Origin: Paralithodes platypus
Taxonomy: Eukaryota; Arthropoda; Malacostraca; Decapoda; Lithodidae
Length of the DNA stretch: 64,000 bases
Reading direction: 5' to 3'
Assembly: GCA_032716605.1 (NCBI GenBank)
Contig: CM064545.1
Coordinates: 12,666,452-12,730,451, forward strand
Positions 1 to 10,159 of the stretch are shown piece by piece. The position numbers and the translations under genes are program-made. The number at the start of each line of letters is the position of its first letter. The stretch's first letter is position 1. The notes under the pieces are model-generated. The model did no database searches and was not told where the DNA came from. It saw nothing but the letters and a program-made list of their open reading frames with translations.

Positions 1-714
1 TTCCCTCTCACATGATAGGCTACTGATGATTCTACCTTCCATAGGAAGCTCTCAAGCAAGATTAACTCTTTCAGACCCTTAAACTCAGTGCCATTCTTAC
101 TTGTTAACCAGTTATTTAAAGCTTTGTTCATGGTCCTGGCAAACACCGTATGAGTTTCCTCAAATTTGTTATGAGTCTTTCTGAAAGTCTGTCTATATGC
201 TTCAGGCAGCAGTTTGTAGGTTTTTAGAATGGCTGCTTTGAGACGGTCATAGTCTTGCCGAACCTCAGACTCTACTGATATGTAAGTTTCCCGACCTTGT
301 CCTGTCAACACCGTTTGCAACATAAATGGCCACCGATCCCTTGTCCACCCCATACCTGTAGCAACCTCCTCGAACAACACAAAAAAGTCCTGAACATTGT
401 CTTCGGTGAACGGGGGAATTACACTAGTCATGGTTAATCCTGGAGGGGGAGCAAGCACATGGTTTTTGGCCTCGGTTTGAGCAGTTAATTGGGCCATGCG
501 ATATTGATGATCTAGCTCTAGCTGAGTTTGGGCTTCTTGTGCCTGGGCTTGTTGTGCCTGTAATTGAGTTTGAGTTTGAGCTTTCAGCTGAGCATCTGCC
601 TGGGCAGCATTTAACCTAGCTAAATCAAGATATTGCTCAGGGGTAAATCCCTCTGGCAAATGCTCACCAAACCGCATCTGTATCCCATTACCGAGTCGTC
701 CACCAGCCGCTCCG

Positions 715-853
715 TTTGGCTCACCGCCCTCGGCTCCGTTATGCTCACCGCCCTCGTCTCCGTTATGCTCACCGCCCTCGTCTCCGTTATGCTCACCGCC
801 CTCGGCTCCGTTATGCTCACCGCCCTCGTCTCCGTTATGCTCACCGCCCTCGT
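715..853. repeat. 24-bp in-frame minisatellite inside gag
   Basis: About five and a half copies of a 24-bp unit (GCTCACCGCCCTCG plus a variable centre and CCGTTAT). On the minus strand each unit adds eight residues, GGEHNGDE or GGEHNGAE, to the N-terminal part of gag. Because 24 is a multiple of three, copy-number change does not break the frame. The plus strand is also open across it (MLTALVSV), but that is a shadow of the repeat. Confidence 0.8.
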
Positions 854-913
854 GAATCCCAAATAATTCTGACTTTATGATCTGTGCTATTTCAGGTTTT
901 GACATGTCCGAGA

Positions 914-2282
914 GACTTTTCAATGTGTGCTTTGCTGTGTCAATGGTACCAATAGACTGGAAGAGTGCATGTATTGTGCCGTTGTACAAGGGGAAGGGAG
1001 ATCGGCAGGAGTGTTCAAGTTATAGAGGTATTAGTTTATTGTCAGTGGTTGGAAAGGTGTATGGCAGGGTGTTGATAGAGAGGATAATAAAGTGTACGGA
1101 AGTTGCAATAGGAGAAGAACAGTGCGGTTTTAGGAGGGGAAGAGGGTGCGTGGATCAGATGTTTGCAGTAAGACAGTTATGCGAGAAGTATTTAGAGAAG
1201 CATAAGGAGATATTTTGGGCATTTATGGACTTGGAAAAGCGTATGATCGTGTGGACCGTGAAGCAATGTGGAAGGTGTTAAGGATTTATGAAATAGGAGG
1301 AAATTTGTTAGAAGCAGTTAAGAGTTTTCATGAAGGGAGCAGAGCATGTGTGAGAGTAGGAAATGGTGATTTGAGTGAATGGTTTGAGGTAAAGGTAGGT
1401 TTGCGACAGGGTTGTGTAATGTCACCATGGCTGTTTAATATGTTTATGGATGGTGTGGTGAGGGAGGTGAAGAGGAGAACTATGGGAAGAGGATTGGGTT
1501 TAGTAGGGAAGAATGGTAGAGATTGGGAGTTGAATCAGTTGCTGTTCGCTGATGACACAGCATTGGTGGCGGATTCTGATGAGAAACTGCAGAGGGTAGT
1601 CAAAGAGTTTGGTGTGGTTTGTGGAAGGAGGAAACTGAAGGTGAACGTCAATAAAAGTAAAGTAATGGTGTGTAGTAGGGATGGGCATAGGGTGAATCTA
1701 GATGTGAGGCTGGATGGGAAATATTGGAACAAGTAGAGTGTTTTAAATATCTAGGAGGAACGATAAGCAGGAGTGGAGGTATGGAAGTGGAGGTAAAACA
1801 GAGTGTGTGAAGGAAGGAAGGTTTTCGGAGCAATGGGAAGTATGTGGATGACGAGAAATCTCGGAGTGAAAGTAAAAAGTGCACTGTATCAAGGAATTGT
1901 TGTGCCAACAGTGATGTATGGGGCTGAGACATGGGCTCTGAAGAAAAAGGAGAAAAGAGGGCTGGATGTGATGGAGATGAGCTGCTTGAGGAGTAGGTGT
2001 GGAGTTACTCGTAGAGACAGATTGAGGAATGAAGAGATACGTAGGAGAGTGGGGCAGCAGGAACATTTGTCAGCCAGAGTGGACAGAAGGGTACTGAGCT
2101 GGTATGGTCATGTTGAACGAATGGGAGATGAAAGGCTTACAAAGAGAATATGTGAGTCAAGTACAAGGGGAGATAGAAGGGCAGGAAGACCCCCATTGAG
2201 ATGGAGAGACTGTGTAAGAAAGGCTTTGGATGATAGAGGAATGACTAGATCAGGCAGGGGAAGTGGTGGTGGACAGGAGTGA
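914..2282 (+). pseudogene. LINE reverse transcriptase, frameshifted
   Basis: Three overlapping frames together give the C-terminal two thirds of a LINE reverse transcriptase. The first (to about 1240) has CIVPLYKGKGDRQECSSYRG and AFMDLEK. The second (1215-1736) has KAYDRVDREAMW, GLRQGCVMSPWLFNMFMDG and the catalytic box FADDTALVADSD near 1547. The third (1803-2282) has MYGAETWALKKKEKRGLDVM and RRVLSWYGHVERMGDERL, a typical LINE C-terminus. A frameshift near 1235-1245 breaks the fingers/palm junction, and another lies between 1736 and 1803. The endonuclease and 5' end are missing. The copy is not functional. Confidence 0.85.
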
Positions 2283-2700
2283 ATGGAGAATGCTTGTGAA
2301 TAGTTGAGTGAACACGTAGTCATTTGGAGTAAGGGGTCGGGCGCAAGTTGGACTAGATAATAGTCCATCAGGCGCCTGGCCCGGGGAGACGATTAATATG
2401 AAGGGTGCGCCTGGAAGTGTGGTGGGAGGGCTTGTGGCTTTGGCTCCGCTGCACGTCTGCCTGCCGAGATCGGAACCTCTCCGGGTGGTCGGGGGCCGGG
2501 GGAGTGCTGGAGCGACCTTGGTGACCCTGATCTCTGGGTCTTCTCCTGGGTGACCTGGATGTGTGTGAGTTTGTGCTTTTTATCTGTGTTTATTTGTAGT
2601 TTTATGTTGTTTTTGTGTTTTCCCTGTTCTTACTCTGTCTTGAGTCGGCTACCCCCAAAATGGGGATTGGGCCTGAGCATATAGATAGATAGATAGATAG
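914..2700 (+). mobile_element. 5'-truncated LINE nested in gag, with 10-bp target-site duplication
   Basis: A plus-strand non-LTR retrotransposon fragment. The 10-bp sequence ATGTCCGAGA occurs at 904-913 and again at 2701-2710, exactly flanking the LINE, and is a clear target-site duplication. The 3' end is a short ATAG tandem tail (about 2681-2700) rather than poly(A). A 3' UTR of about 400 bp follows the reverse transcriptase and contains a small hairpin (GGACTA ... TAGTCC near 2350-2366). The same kind of tail ends the LINEs at 40073 and 61432, so these are related families. I do not assign a clade. Confidence 0.9.
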
Positions 2701-2834
2701 ATGTCCGAGACCGTTAGCTCAAGATACGAGGCTAGTACTATTAACTCTGCCTTGGACAAGTGATCGATGTCATCGGCAACGGGTGACGATTCTAAGAAAT
2801 TCTTAACATCTTCCTTATTAATAATTTCAGGCAT

Positions 2835-2902
2835 GATTATGATACGATATAAACTTAGTGAACCTTATACAAAACGTATCCTGGCGAGGTCGCCAGTTAA
2901 TC
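2835..2902 (-). other. Leader with candidate primer-binding site of the Gypsy-like element
   Basis: Between the putative LTR end at 2903 and the gag start, the minus strand reads GATTAACTGGCGACCTCGCC. TGGCGAC-type sequence just inside a 5' LTR is typical of metazoan Gypsy primer-binding sites. The matching tRNA was not determined. Confidence 0.45.
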
Positions 2903-3754
2903 TGTTACGTAACTTGATTTAGAAGTGGTTAACTAAATAAATAAAGACAGAACAGTTAATATGTAAGTGTAGCAAAACAGCTGAAGGCCAAAAGAACGTA
3001 AAATATTAATGTTAGTTCTGTTGTCACTTGCTTTCCCTCAGTTGTTGGGACAGTTATCCTTTATACTCTGATACACTTCAATTATATTTAATCAGTAAAC
3101 TATTTAAAGTTACATTGAAGGTTTTAATATGAAAGAGGCTATTAATTACGAATACAAAAGTTCGGTATGTAAGCAAAGTTTTAAGACACTAGAATATCTC
3201 AATTACTCTTGATTATCAGCAAAGTATTAAGATCTTTTATATATAATTAATTTAAGTTTGTTAACCCTCTAAAGAATGTTTTACTCCTTCTATGTTATCT
3301 CGTTATTCTTAGTTTATTATTATTATTCTCCTTTAGTATTTTATCTTATTTATTCTTATTACTGAAAGACATTTGACTAAATAAAAATGGTAAGGAAATA
3401 TTATAAACTCACATATAAAATGGAATTATATTTATAACGTAAATAAGGTATTTTACAATTAATCAAAATAATAAGCAATGAAAGTTATGATAGAGTTTCA
3501 GGATCGTTTTGCATACGTTCTGATTTCACTAAAGTACAAATTAAAGTTGAATAGGCTTAGGCCTTCACAATGCCTATTCTGAACAATAGTCAGGTAAGTA
3601 TTTAACTTATACAAGGCTTAATCATTAATTATGAATGACAATAGCCTTACATCAAGTTAGTTAATTGTTAATATGTAAAGTAGAATATTCAATCACAAAT
3701 CATCTCTGAATCAAACAGTAATTCTAATCACCAAAATTAAACAGTAATTCAAAA

Positions 3755-5372
3755 TATATATCTCTCCAATTAAATTAAACATATAGGATTCTCCAATCCA
3801 ACCTATATGATTTTTCAAATTAAATTAAACATGTATGATTTCTCCAATTAAATCAAACATATATGATTTCTCCAAGTAAATTAAACATATATGATTTCTC
3901 CAAGTAAATTAAACATATAAGATTTCTCCAAGTAAATTAAACATATATGATTTCTCCAATTTAATCAAACATATATGATTTCTCCAAGTAAATTAAACAT
4001 ATATGATTTCTCCAAGTAAATTAAACATATATGATTTCTCCAATTAAATCAAACATATATGATTTCTCCAAGTAAATTAAACATATATGATTTCTCCAAG
4101 TAAATTAAACATATATGATTTCTCCAAGTAAATTAAACATATATGATTTTTCCAAGTAAATTAAACATATATGATTTCTCCAAGTAAATTAAACATATAT
4201 GATTTCTCCAATTAAATAAAACATATATGATTTCTCCAAGTAAATTAAACATATATGATTTCTCCAATTAAATCAAACATATATGATTTCTCCAAGTAAA
4301 TTAAACATATATGATTTCTCCAAGTAAATTAAACATATATGATTTCTCCAATTAAATCAAACATATATGATTTCTCCAAGTAAATTAAACATATATGATT
4401 TCTCCAAGTAAATTAAACATATATGATTTCTCCAATTAAATCAAACATACAGGTATATGATTTCTCCAAGTAAATTAAACATATATGATTTCTCCAAGTA
4501 AATTAAACATATATGATTTCTCCAAGTAAATTAAACATATATGATTTCTCCAATTAAATCAAACATATATGATTTCTCCAAGTAAATTAAACATATATGA
4601 TTTCTCCAAGTAAATTAAACATATATGATTTCTCCAATTAAATTAAACATATATGATTTCTCCAATTAAATCAAACATATATGATTTCTCCAAGTAAATT
4701 AAACATATATGGTTTCTCCAAGTAAATTAAACATATATATCTCTCCAATTAAATTAAACATATAGGATTCTCCAATCCAACCTATATGATTTTTCAAATT
4801 AAATTAAACATGTATGATTTCTCCAATTAAATCAAACATATATGATTTCTCCAAGTAAATTAAACATATATGATTTCTCCTAGTAAATTAAACATATATG
4901 ATTTCTCCAAGTAAATTAAACATATATGATTTCTCCAATTAAATCAAACATATATGATTTCTCCAAGTAAATTAAACATATATGATTTCTCCAAGTAAAT
5001 TAAACATATATGATTTCTCCAATTAAATCAAACATATATGATTTCTCCAAGTAAATTAAACATATATGATTTCTCCAAGTAAATTAAACATATATGATTT
5101 CTCCAAGTAAATTAAACATATATGATTTCTCCAAGTAAATTAAACATATTTGATTTCTCCAAGTAAATTAAACATATATGATTTCTCCAATTAAATCAAA
5201 CATATATGATTTCTCCAAGTAAATTAAACATATATGATTTCTCCAAGTAAATTAAACATATATGATTTCTCCAAGTAAATTAAACATATATGATTTCTCC
5301 AAGTAAATTAAACATATATGATTTCTCCAAGTAAATTAAACATATATGATTTCTCCAAGTAAATTAAACAGT
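3755..5372. repeat. 28-bp minisatellite, about 58 copies, two subtypes
   Basis: The unit is CATATATGATTTCTCC plus either AAGTAAATTAAA (subtype A) or AATTAAATCAAA (subtype B). The subtypes are interspersed as B followed by one to five A. A distinctive block (TATAGGATTCTCCAATCC and TTTTTCAAATTAAATT) occurs near 3783-3830 and again near 4760-4805. The array therefore includes a duplication of roughly 975 bp. Confidence 0.95.
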
Positions 5373-5599
5373 AAAGTAAAATTATTTCTCCAATCACAAA
5401 ATCTTAAAGCAAATGAGTGTATGTTTTCGACATACCTCTGGTTAATTAATAGTCACAAATAATCCCTAACTAACGTGTAAGAGGTCACTATGGGACACAA
5501 CTTAACACATAATAATATACAAGCCTTTGAAGTCTGTCTCGTCTCCCCACCACACTGCTCAATTCCCCAGCTAGAAATGTATTCCTTTTAACTATCAAA

Positions 5600-5642
5600 T
5601 CTCCGGCTTATATATCATTTCTCGGACCAAGCTATCCAATCA
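5600..5642 (-). promoter_or_regulatory. Candidate TATA box and inverted CCAAT of the LTR
   Basis: On the minus strand TATATAAG (5614-5607) lies about 25 bp downstream of an inverted CCAAT (CTGATTGGATAG, 5642-5631). This is about 320 bp into the putative LTR, where an LTR promoter is expected. Based on sequence only. Confidence 0.4.
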
Positions 5643-5933
5643 GAAGGCAGGAAACAGGTGCCGAAACCAATAAAACAGGCTGCTGGTGTCAGCCATTCAC
5701 GGACGAGAAGCAGGTGAACTAGGCCCCGTGAGTGGTTGGGGCAGTAGGGAGAAGGGGGCTGGTTCCGCCTCGTTCAGTTGTTTCCCCCCAAACTTGGCTG
5801 CTTCTCTCTGTCTCTCTCTCTATCTCTCTTTCTGGTCACGTAAGCAAGGCGAATTGTTGCCATGAGGTAATTGTAAAGTCACGTTCAACAGGTTGGTCTG
5901 GCCACATGACATCCGGTCAGTACGGATGTTACA

Positions 5934-6986
5934 ATATATATATATATTTATACGGGTATATATATATATATTATGCCAGGATTTTTCTGCGGTTAACTGG
6001 ACTATTTAGGTAGGTTCTTACTCGACTAGAGAAGTTGAATCCACATGAACACATGCACAAAGGTAATAGAGGCGAAATATAATACAGAGTACAAGCATAG
6101 AGTATCTTATTCAAGGTAACTATATTATTATACAGAGTTACAGTCAGACATGGATAGGTATATATACAAGTTTCCAAGCACGATCGAGGCTCCACAATAA
6201 GTTCCAGGTTCTTGGGCCGTAGTGGTGGTCCTATCGTGTGGTGATGACAGCAGGATGGAAGATGTTGTACAACTCTTGGGTTTGGGGTCTTAAATGAATA
6301 TGTTACATTCTACCAGTGTTATACGTAACATATCATCGGATTAATGTGAGGAGAAGTTATACCAGCGTTGTACTGTCTCGCTCAACTATCCTGACCTTTA
6401 TAAGAGTTGTTAATTAAGAACCTTTCAGTACTCTTGGGTTTGAGGTCTTAAATGAATACGAGTCTGTTCTGCCAGTGTTATACATAACGTATCATCGAAC
6501 TAACGTAAGAGGGTTGATATGTAACTTCTCTTAACTGTCCTGACCTTTATAAGAGTCTTTCAGGGACTTTGGATGGATTGTATTTGGGCCTTTTACGCAT
6601 ACATGTCTTATTGCCAGTGCCTGGGACAGTGTATCGTAAGGACTCTATGCAGAGTGCCGTTATGCTAGTGCTACGGTATCTCGCGAGCCTGAACTTAGAA
6701 AGAAGCCAATTGCCAGTGCGTGAATTTCTAACAAGTCTTACTGGGGTTTGGTTTACTACCACTAAAGCGCAACGTCAGTACAGCTTTCTTTAGCGACAGT
6801 AATTCCTGATGATTGAGGCAAAGAATTAATATTGAGTGGCCACCATGGTGATTCAATAATAATTCTTTTGTAGAGCCAAGATCTAAAAATCCTGTACAAA
6901 CCTTTATATGCCAGTGCTTTAGTAGTTTGTTTGATAATATCCTAAATTTTCCAGCTTTTAAAAAACCTTCCAGTGAAGTGTGTTTT
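5934..6986. repeat. Composite degenerate repeat, copy 1, proximal part
   Basis: Starts with a short AT microsatellite (5934-5972). It then carries degenerate tandem copies of a unit of about 170 bp, recognisable by CTTGGGTTTG, GTCTTAAATGAATA, CCAGTGTTATAC and CCTGACCTTTATAAGAG (near 6270-6410 and 6430-6565), with weaker copies to about 6985. The same motifs and the landmark GGGCCG...GGTGG...CCT near 6212-6240 recur in a second copy at 39322-41470. No coding potential. Confidence 0.55.
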
Positions 6987-6990
6987 TAAC

Positions 6991-7468
6991 ACTCAAGCCG
7001 CGGGTCTCGACTTAAGTCGGATGAAAGAACCATGGCCTAACCCGCGGGTCCCGACTTAAGTCGCAAGGGATTTTGAGCACATTATCGGCTCTGAGAGAGA
7101 GTCCACGCGGTGGGAGGACCGCAGGCGGGCTCTGACCGCTTGGCCTGAGCCTAGCGAGGTTACTGGCGTGTATAACACATACCTACACATTCCTTGCCTC
7201 GCTAGACAGGGTAAAATCTCGGGAAATTACCGTATTTTAGGGTTTTTGTACTCGTGTTGCAACATAGTTGCAAGCGAACCCGTTGTCGTACAAGGATGAT
7301 TCAGGTGTCATTGGAAAGCTCTATTATTTGGCCTTTCACGGATACATAATTGTATTACGCTCTGGCTCTTGTTTATGCATGAGAAAGAGCATGGAATGAT
7401 GCTCGTTTAGGGTAAATCTGCCCGCCTGGCAGGTAGTAAAAGTTACAAATGTCCCCGTCCGTAAAGGG
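6991..7468 (+). mobile_element. TTAA MITE, 480-bp family, diverged copy A
   Basis: Flanked by TTAA at 6987-6990 and 7469-7472. It aligns along its length with the other copies (tracts GCACATTATCGGCTCTGAG, TTGCAAGCGAACC, GGTGTCATTGGAAAGCTCT, TATGCATGAGAAAGAGCATG). Two perfect palindromes CGACTTAAGTCG lie near 7009-7020 and 7052-7063. Inserted in composite repeat copy 1. Confidence 0.75.
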
Positions 7469-7472
7469 TTAA

Positions 7473-7918
7473 GAGCTTTCCAACTGCATAGATCTTTACT
7501 TGTCTGGCATAGTCTTACCGATGGCTGCATATCTCCAGGTGTTCCTTCTCAGTGCAAGAAGGGCGGATGTGCTGGGAGGAGGACCTGGGGCGGCTGGGGT
7601 AGCCCCTCTGGTTTTCCCTGTCACGGCAGTGGTGCGGCTTGGAACAAGAAGGGCGCATGGTGGTGTATGACTTATGCAAAGTCTTGCTTGCTTTTCCTTC
7701 CTTCCGGTCCTTCTTGCTGATGTCACTGCCCTGATTCCTGATGGTGTCTATGATGTCCTTTCCTGGTGTTGGGGGAAGCGCGGGCGTGATGGAGGCTACT
7801 CGGGCGTAATCTGGTGGTGTGGCGCTTGGGACTTCTTTCCTCGGGGGTGTGGTGGCAAGGGTGGTAATATTGGTTCTTGGTGGTGTTATGTATTCTCCCT
7901 CTTTGTTCATTATTTCAA
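7473..7918 (-). pseudogene. Degraded proline/lysine-rich reading frame of composite repeat copy 1
   Basis: A minus-strand frame of 131 codons (7910 to 7515) rich in Pro, Thr, Lys and Arg. Residues around VASITPALPPTPGKDI match VASIATECSPTPRKDI in the second composite copy (41471-41752), so the frame was shared by both copies before decay. No domain is recognised. It may be the remnant of a LINE ORF1 or another charged, disordered protein. Confidence 0.35.
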
Positions 7919-7935
7919 TATACTGTATATATACA

Positions 7936-7987
<52 letters not shown>

Positions 7988-8013
7988 TGTATCTATATAT
8001 TTATATATATATC

Positions 8014-8044
<31 letters not shown>

Positions 8045-8045
8045 C
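7919..8045. repeat. AT microsatellite
   Basis: Almost pure TA dinucleotides with a few interruptions (CTGTATATATACAG and TATTTATATA). Open reading frames here are made of Ile/Tyr repeats and are artefacts. Confidence 0.95.
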
Positions 8046-8127
8046 CTCAGCCAACGTTGCTTATACTGTTCAGGAAATTACATGGTGACACAGAATGAGC
8101 TCAGTCTTGGTGCGCCATAATTATTAA

Positions 8128-8607
8128 CCCTTATTTAGCGGCGAGCAACATAAGTCGAGTTAAAAAAAGCTGGACTATGTGGCGGCGCTCGACATAACTC
8201 GAGTGGCAATTTCAGCACGTAATGTGGCTGAGAGAGAGAGACAAGTGGTGGCAGGAGACTAGCGAGCGTATGACTGCTCCAGACCACCGCGGCGAACCTA
8301 CTGACGCAAATCTCAGCTCCCTCCTCCCTCTCTCACTCGCTACATACTCAATTATGTACTGAAAGTACCGAATTACCTGCTTTTTGCACTCGCGTTGCAC
8401 GGTTATTGCAAGAAAACTATCCATCATACAAGGATCGTTATGGTGTCATTCGAAAGCTCTGTTTATGCCCTTTCAGGGATAGGTACTTGTTTTACGTTCT
8501 GGGTCTTATTTAGGCATGAAAATGATCACGTAAACAGCCCTATTTTGGCTAAAAACACCCCGCTGTGCGGTACACATAAATAAACCGCATAGGCCGCTCG
8601 TAAGGTG
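8128..8607 (+). mobile_element. TTAA MITE, 480-bp family, copy B
   Basis: Starts TTAA-CCCTTATTTAGCGGCG and ends GCTCGTAAGGTG followed by TACA, a decayed TTAA. It is 480 bp and nearly identical to the reversed copies at 26330 and 38166. The ends are imperfect inverted repeats (CCCTTA..AGCGGC against CACCTTACGAGCGGCC). Near-palindromes CAACATAAGTCG (8146-8157) and CGACATAACTCG (8190-8201) are 44 bp apart. A 62-codon ORF (8395-8583) is identical in three copies but probably fortuitous. Confidence 0.85.
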
Positions 8608-8930
8608 TACACAAGTTTTTTTTTATGGACAATTTTTCCATTTAGATTTTACTGAGACTTGAGATTAAAGGGATACTGTTTTGAATAAAAATATTTTATA
8701 TTGAAAATTTCAATCCATGTACGTTTCATAGTTACCTTTTATTCCATATATTGTTTCTTGTGTTTCTGGTCCAACTCAGTTCCTTTCGCTTCTTGGTGCT
8801 ACAGTGGCTGATGCATTACTCATGCTGATTATGTATTTGTTGTTTTAGGTTAGATTCCGGCCTGTGCAAGTGATACCCAAACAACTCAGGTGTCCGGCTT
8901 TATAGTAGATGGTAGGGATTAGTTAGTTAG
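8608..8930. other. Unannotated AT-rich sequence
   Basis: No ORF, RNA gene or recognised repeat seen. Confidence 0.5.
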
Positions 8931-8934
8931 TTAA

Positions 8935-9160
8935 CCCTTTTACGCTTATGACGCGATTTTGAGCCTATTAGGGATACTTTAAAGCCTTTGTTACCATCAG
9001 GGGTATTTAGAAACCTTTAGTTTAGTTACTTCAACCTCTTCAGTTGTCTTTGAGTTAGCTGTGGGCAGAAAAGTAATTTTGGAGAGGTAATTATAAGAGT
9101 GAGTGAACTCGATTTTTATTGCTAATCTGGCAACCTCTGCATCATAAAAGCGTGAAAGAG
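8935..9160. mobile_element. Short TTAA-flanked MITE, different family
   Basis: TTAA at 8931-8934 and 9161-9164 flank imperfect inverted ends: CCCTTTTACGCTTATGACGC on the left and, reverse-complemented from the right, CTCTTTCACGCTTTTATGATGC with a 2-nt gap. 226 bp, non-coding. Confidence 0.6.
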
Positions 9161-9164
9161 TTAA

Positions 9165-9540
9165 AATAGAACTTCACAGGCTATCAACCCTAGTGGATTA
9201 TTAAGCCAGTACACTGTAAGTCAAGAATAACGTCAGGACTGGAGCTTCTCTGCGAGAACTGCACTCCCTTGGTAGGGCTATACACTCACAATCCCTTAGA
9301 GTTAACCCCTCCCCCTGGGTCGAACTTCTGGTTAGGGCCGGAGCAAAGAGGATAGATAGAAAGTGAGGAAAGAGTCGAGTTCTGCGCGCGTCCTAGGGGT
9401 TACACCACTGTCGTGGGGCATAGTAATATAACTAAAAGACCTCCGTGAAAACTCCTTATTAGATACTCCTTGATATGTGTACATGCCTGGTTTATCTACA
9501 GTGTTACCTTAGTTAGGGGAACTTCTGCATAGATTAACTC
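9165..9540. other. Unannotated sequence
   Basis: Nothing recognisable; a C-rich patch near 9306-9320. Confidence 0.5.
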
Positions 9541-9544
9541 TTAA

Positions 9545-9995
9545 CAAGTAGGGGGGGGGGGGGGGGAATATCACTGATGCGCCAGGTGGCTATATCTGCC
9601 GAAAATTACCTCCTTCATTCCATGCTCTTTTTCATGCATAAGCAAGAGCCAGAGCGTAATATAATTGTATATCCATGAAAGGACGATGATAGAGCTTCCC
9701 AATGACACCTGAATCATCCTTGTATGACATCGGGTTATCTTGCAACGATCGTGCAATCGAAGTGGAAAATCTGTAAAAATAGGGGTATTTCAATGGTTTT
9801 TCGTGTGTGAGAGGGAGCTATCTCGGACCTCAGTGTTCGCCGCAGGGCGGTAGCGAGCGGATCAAGTCCGCCTATCGTCCCCCCTCTCTCTCATCGTTCA
9901 TTATAGCCTCAAAATGGCGTCCGTCACATGACGGCCACCGTACAGATAGCCAATTTTCTCTCTCTCATCATATGATGGTGACCGCAAATTGAGGG
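9545..9995 (-). mobile_element. TTAA MITE, 480-bp family, diverged copy C, with G16 run
   Basis: TTAA at 9541-9544 and 9996-9999. Read on the minus strand it aligns with copy A (AGAGCTTCCCAATGACACC, TTATCTTGCAACG on the plus strand). A run of 16 G lies at 9551-9566, just inside the left end. The paired palindromes here are CCGTCACATGACGG (9921-9934) and CATCATATGATG (9966-9977), different in sequence from the other copies but again 44 bp apart. Confidence 0.7.
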
Positions 9996-10159
9996 TTAAA
10001 GAGACTGAATTAATATGGGTAAAAACACTTATAAGATATTTAGAATGAAATAGATATATGAAAGGAAGAGAGAAATAAGTATACATATACAATATATAAA
10101 ATACTTATATGTGATGCAAGTATAACTCCAAGCAACACAACAGGAATAATAATGTAATT

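Larger units (their letters stand above)
1..2834 (-). pseudogene. gag (capsid) of Gypsy-like element, split by a LINE
   Basis: The frame opens with an ATG at 2834 (MPEIINKEDV...) and runs about 44 codons to 2701. It is then interrupted by the LINE at 914-2700 and resumes in the same codon phase from 913 down to the window edge, roughly 300 further codons. The downstream part has an acidic Gly-Glu-His-Asn repeat, then a Gln/Ala-rich predicted coiled coil near 480-600 (QADAQLKAQTQTQLQAQQAQ). A capsid-like segment follows with the motifs DNVQDFFVLFEEVA, MLQTVLTGQGRETY and KLLPEAYRQTFRK. Such proteins build the retrotransposon particle. Apart from the LINE I saw no stop or frameshift, which suggests that the host element was fairly intact when the LINE landed. 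The second segment also contains an internal Met at 905. Confidence 0.75.
1..5933 (-). mobile_element. Ty3/Gypsy-like LTR retrotransposon, partial, runs off the left edge
   Basis: Read on the minus strand, this is the 5' part of an LTR element. In order it has a putative 5' LTR (5933 to 2903), a short leader with a possible primer-binding site (2902-2835), and a gag reading frame from 2834 leftwards that leaves the window at base 1. A plus-strand LINE is nested in gag at 914-2700. Assignment to Ty3/Gypsy rests on the gag sequence, which resembles the SCAN-like capsid proteins of metazoan Gypsy elements. No pol is visible because the element is cut by the window edge. The second LTR must lie outside the window, so the LTR boundary cannot be proved here. 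Confidence 0.7.
2903..5933 (-). repeat. Putative 3.0-kb LTR of the Gypsy-like element
   Basis: On the minus strand the segment starts TGTAACATCC and ends TACGTAACA, giving the usual TG...CA ends, with the candidate primer-binding site directly after it. It is very AT-rich and contains a 1.6-kb array of a 28-bp satellite. The only LTR copy in view is this one, so the extent is inferred from the termini alone. The region 2915-3750 shows no coding potential. Confidence 0.45.

Noticed and set aside
7674..8120. ORFs of Ile/Tyr repeats across AT microsatellites (also 21210-21523 and 42181-42363)
   Set aside because: They are translations of TA dinucleotides and have no protein features.
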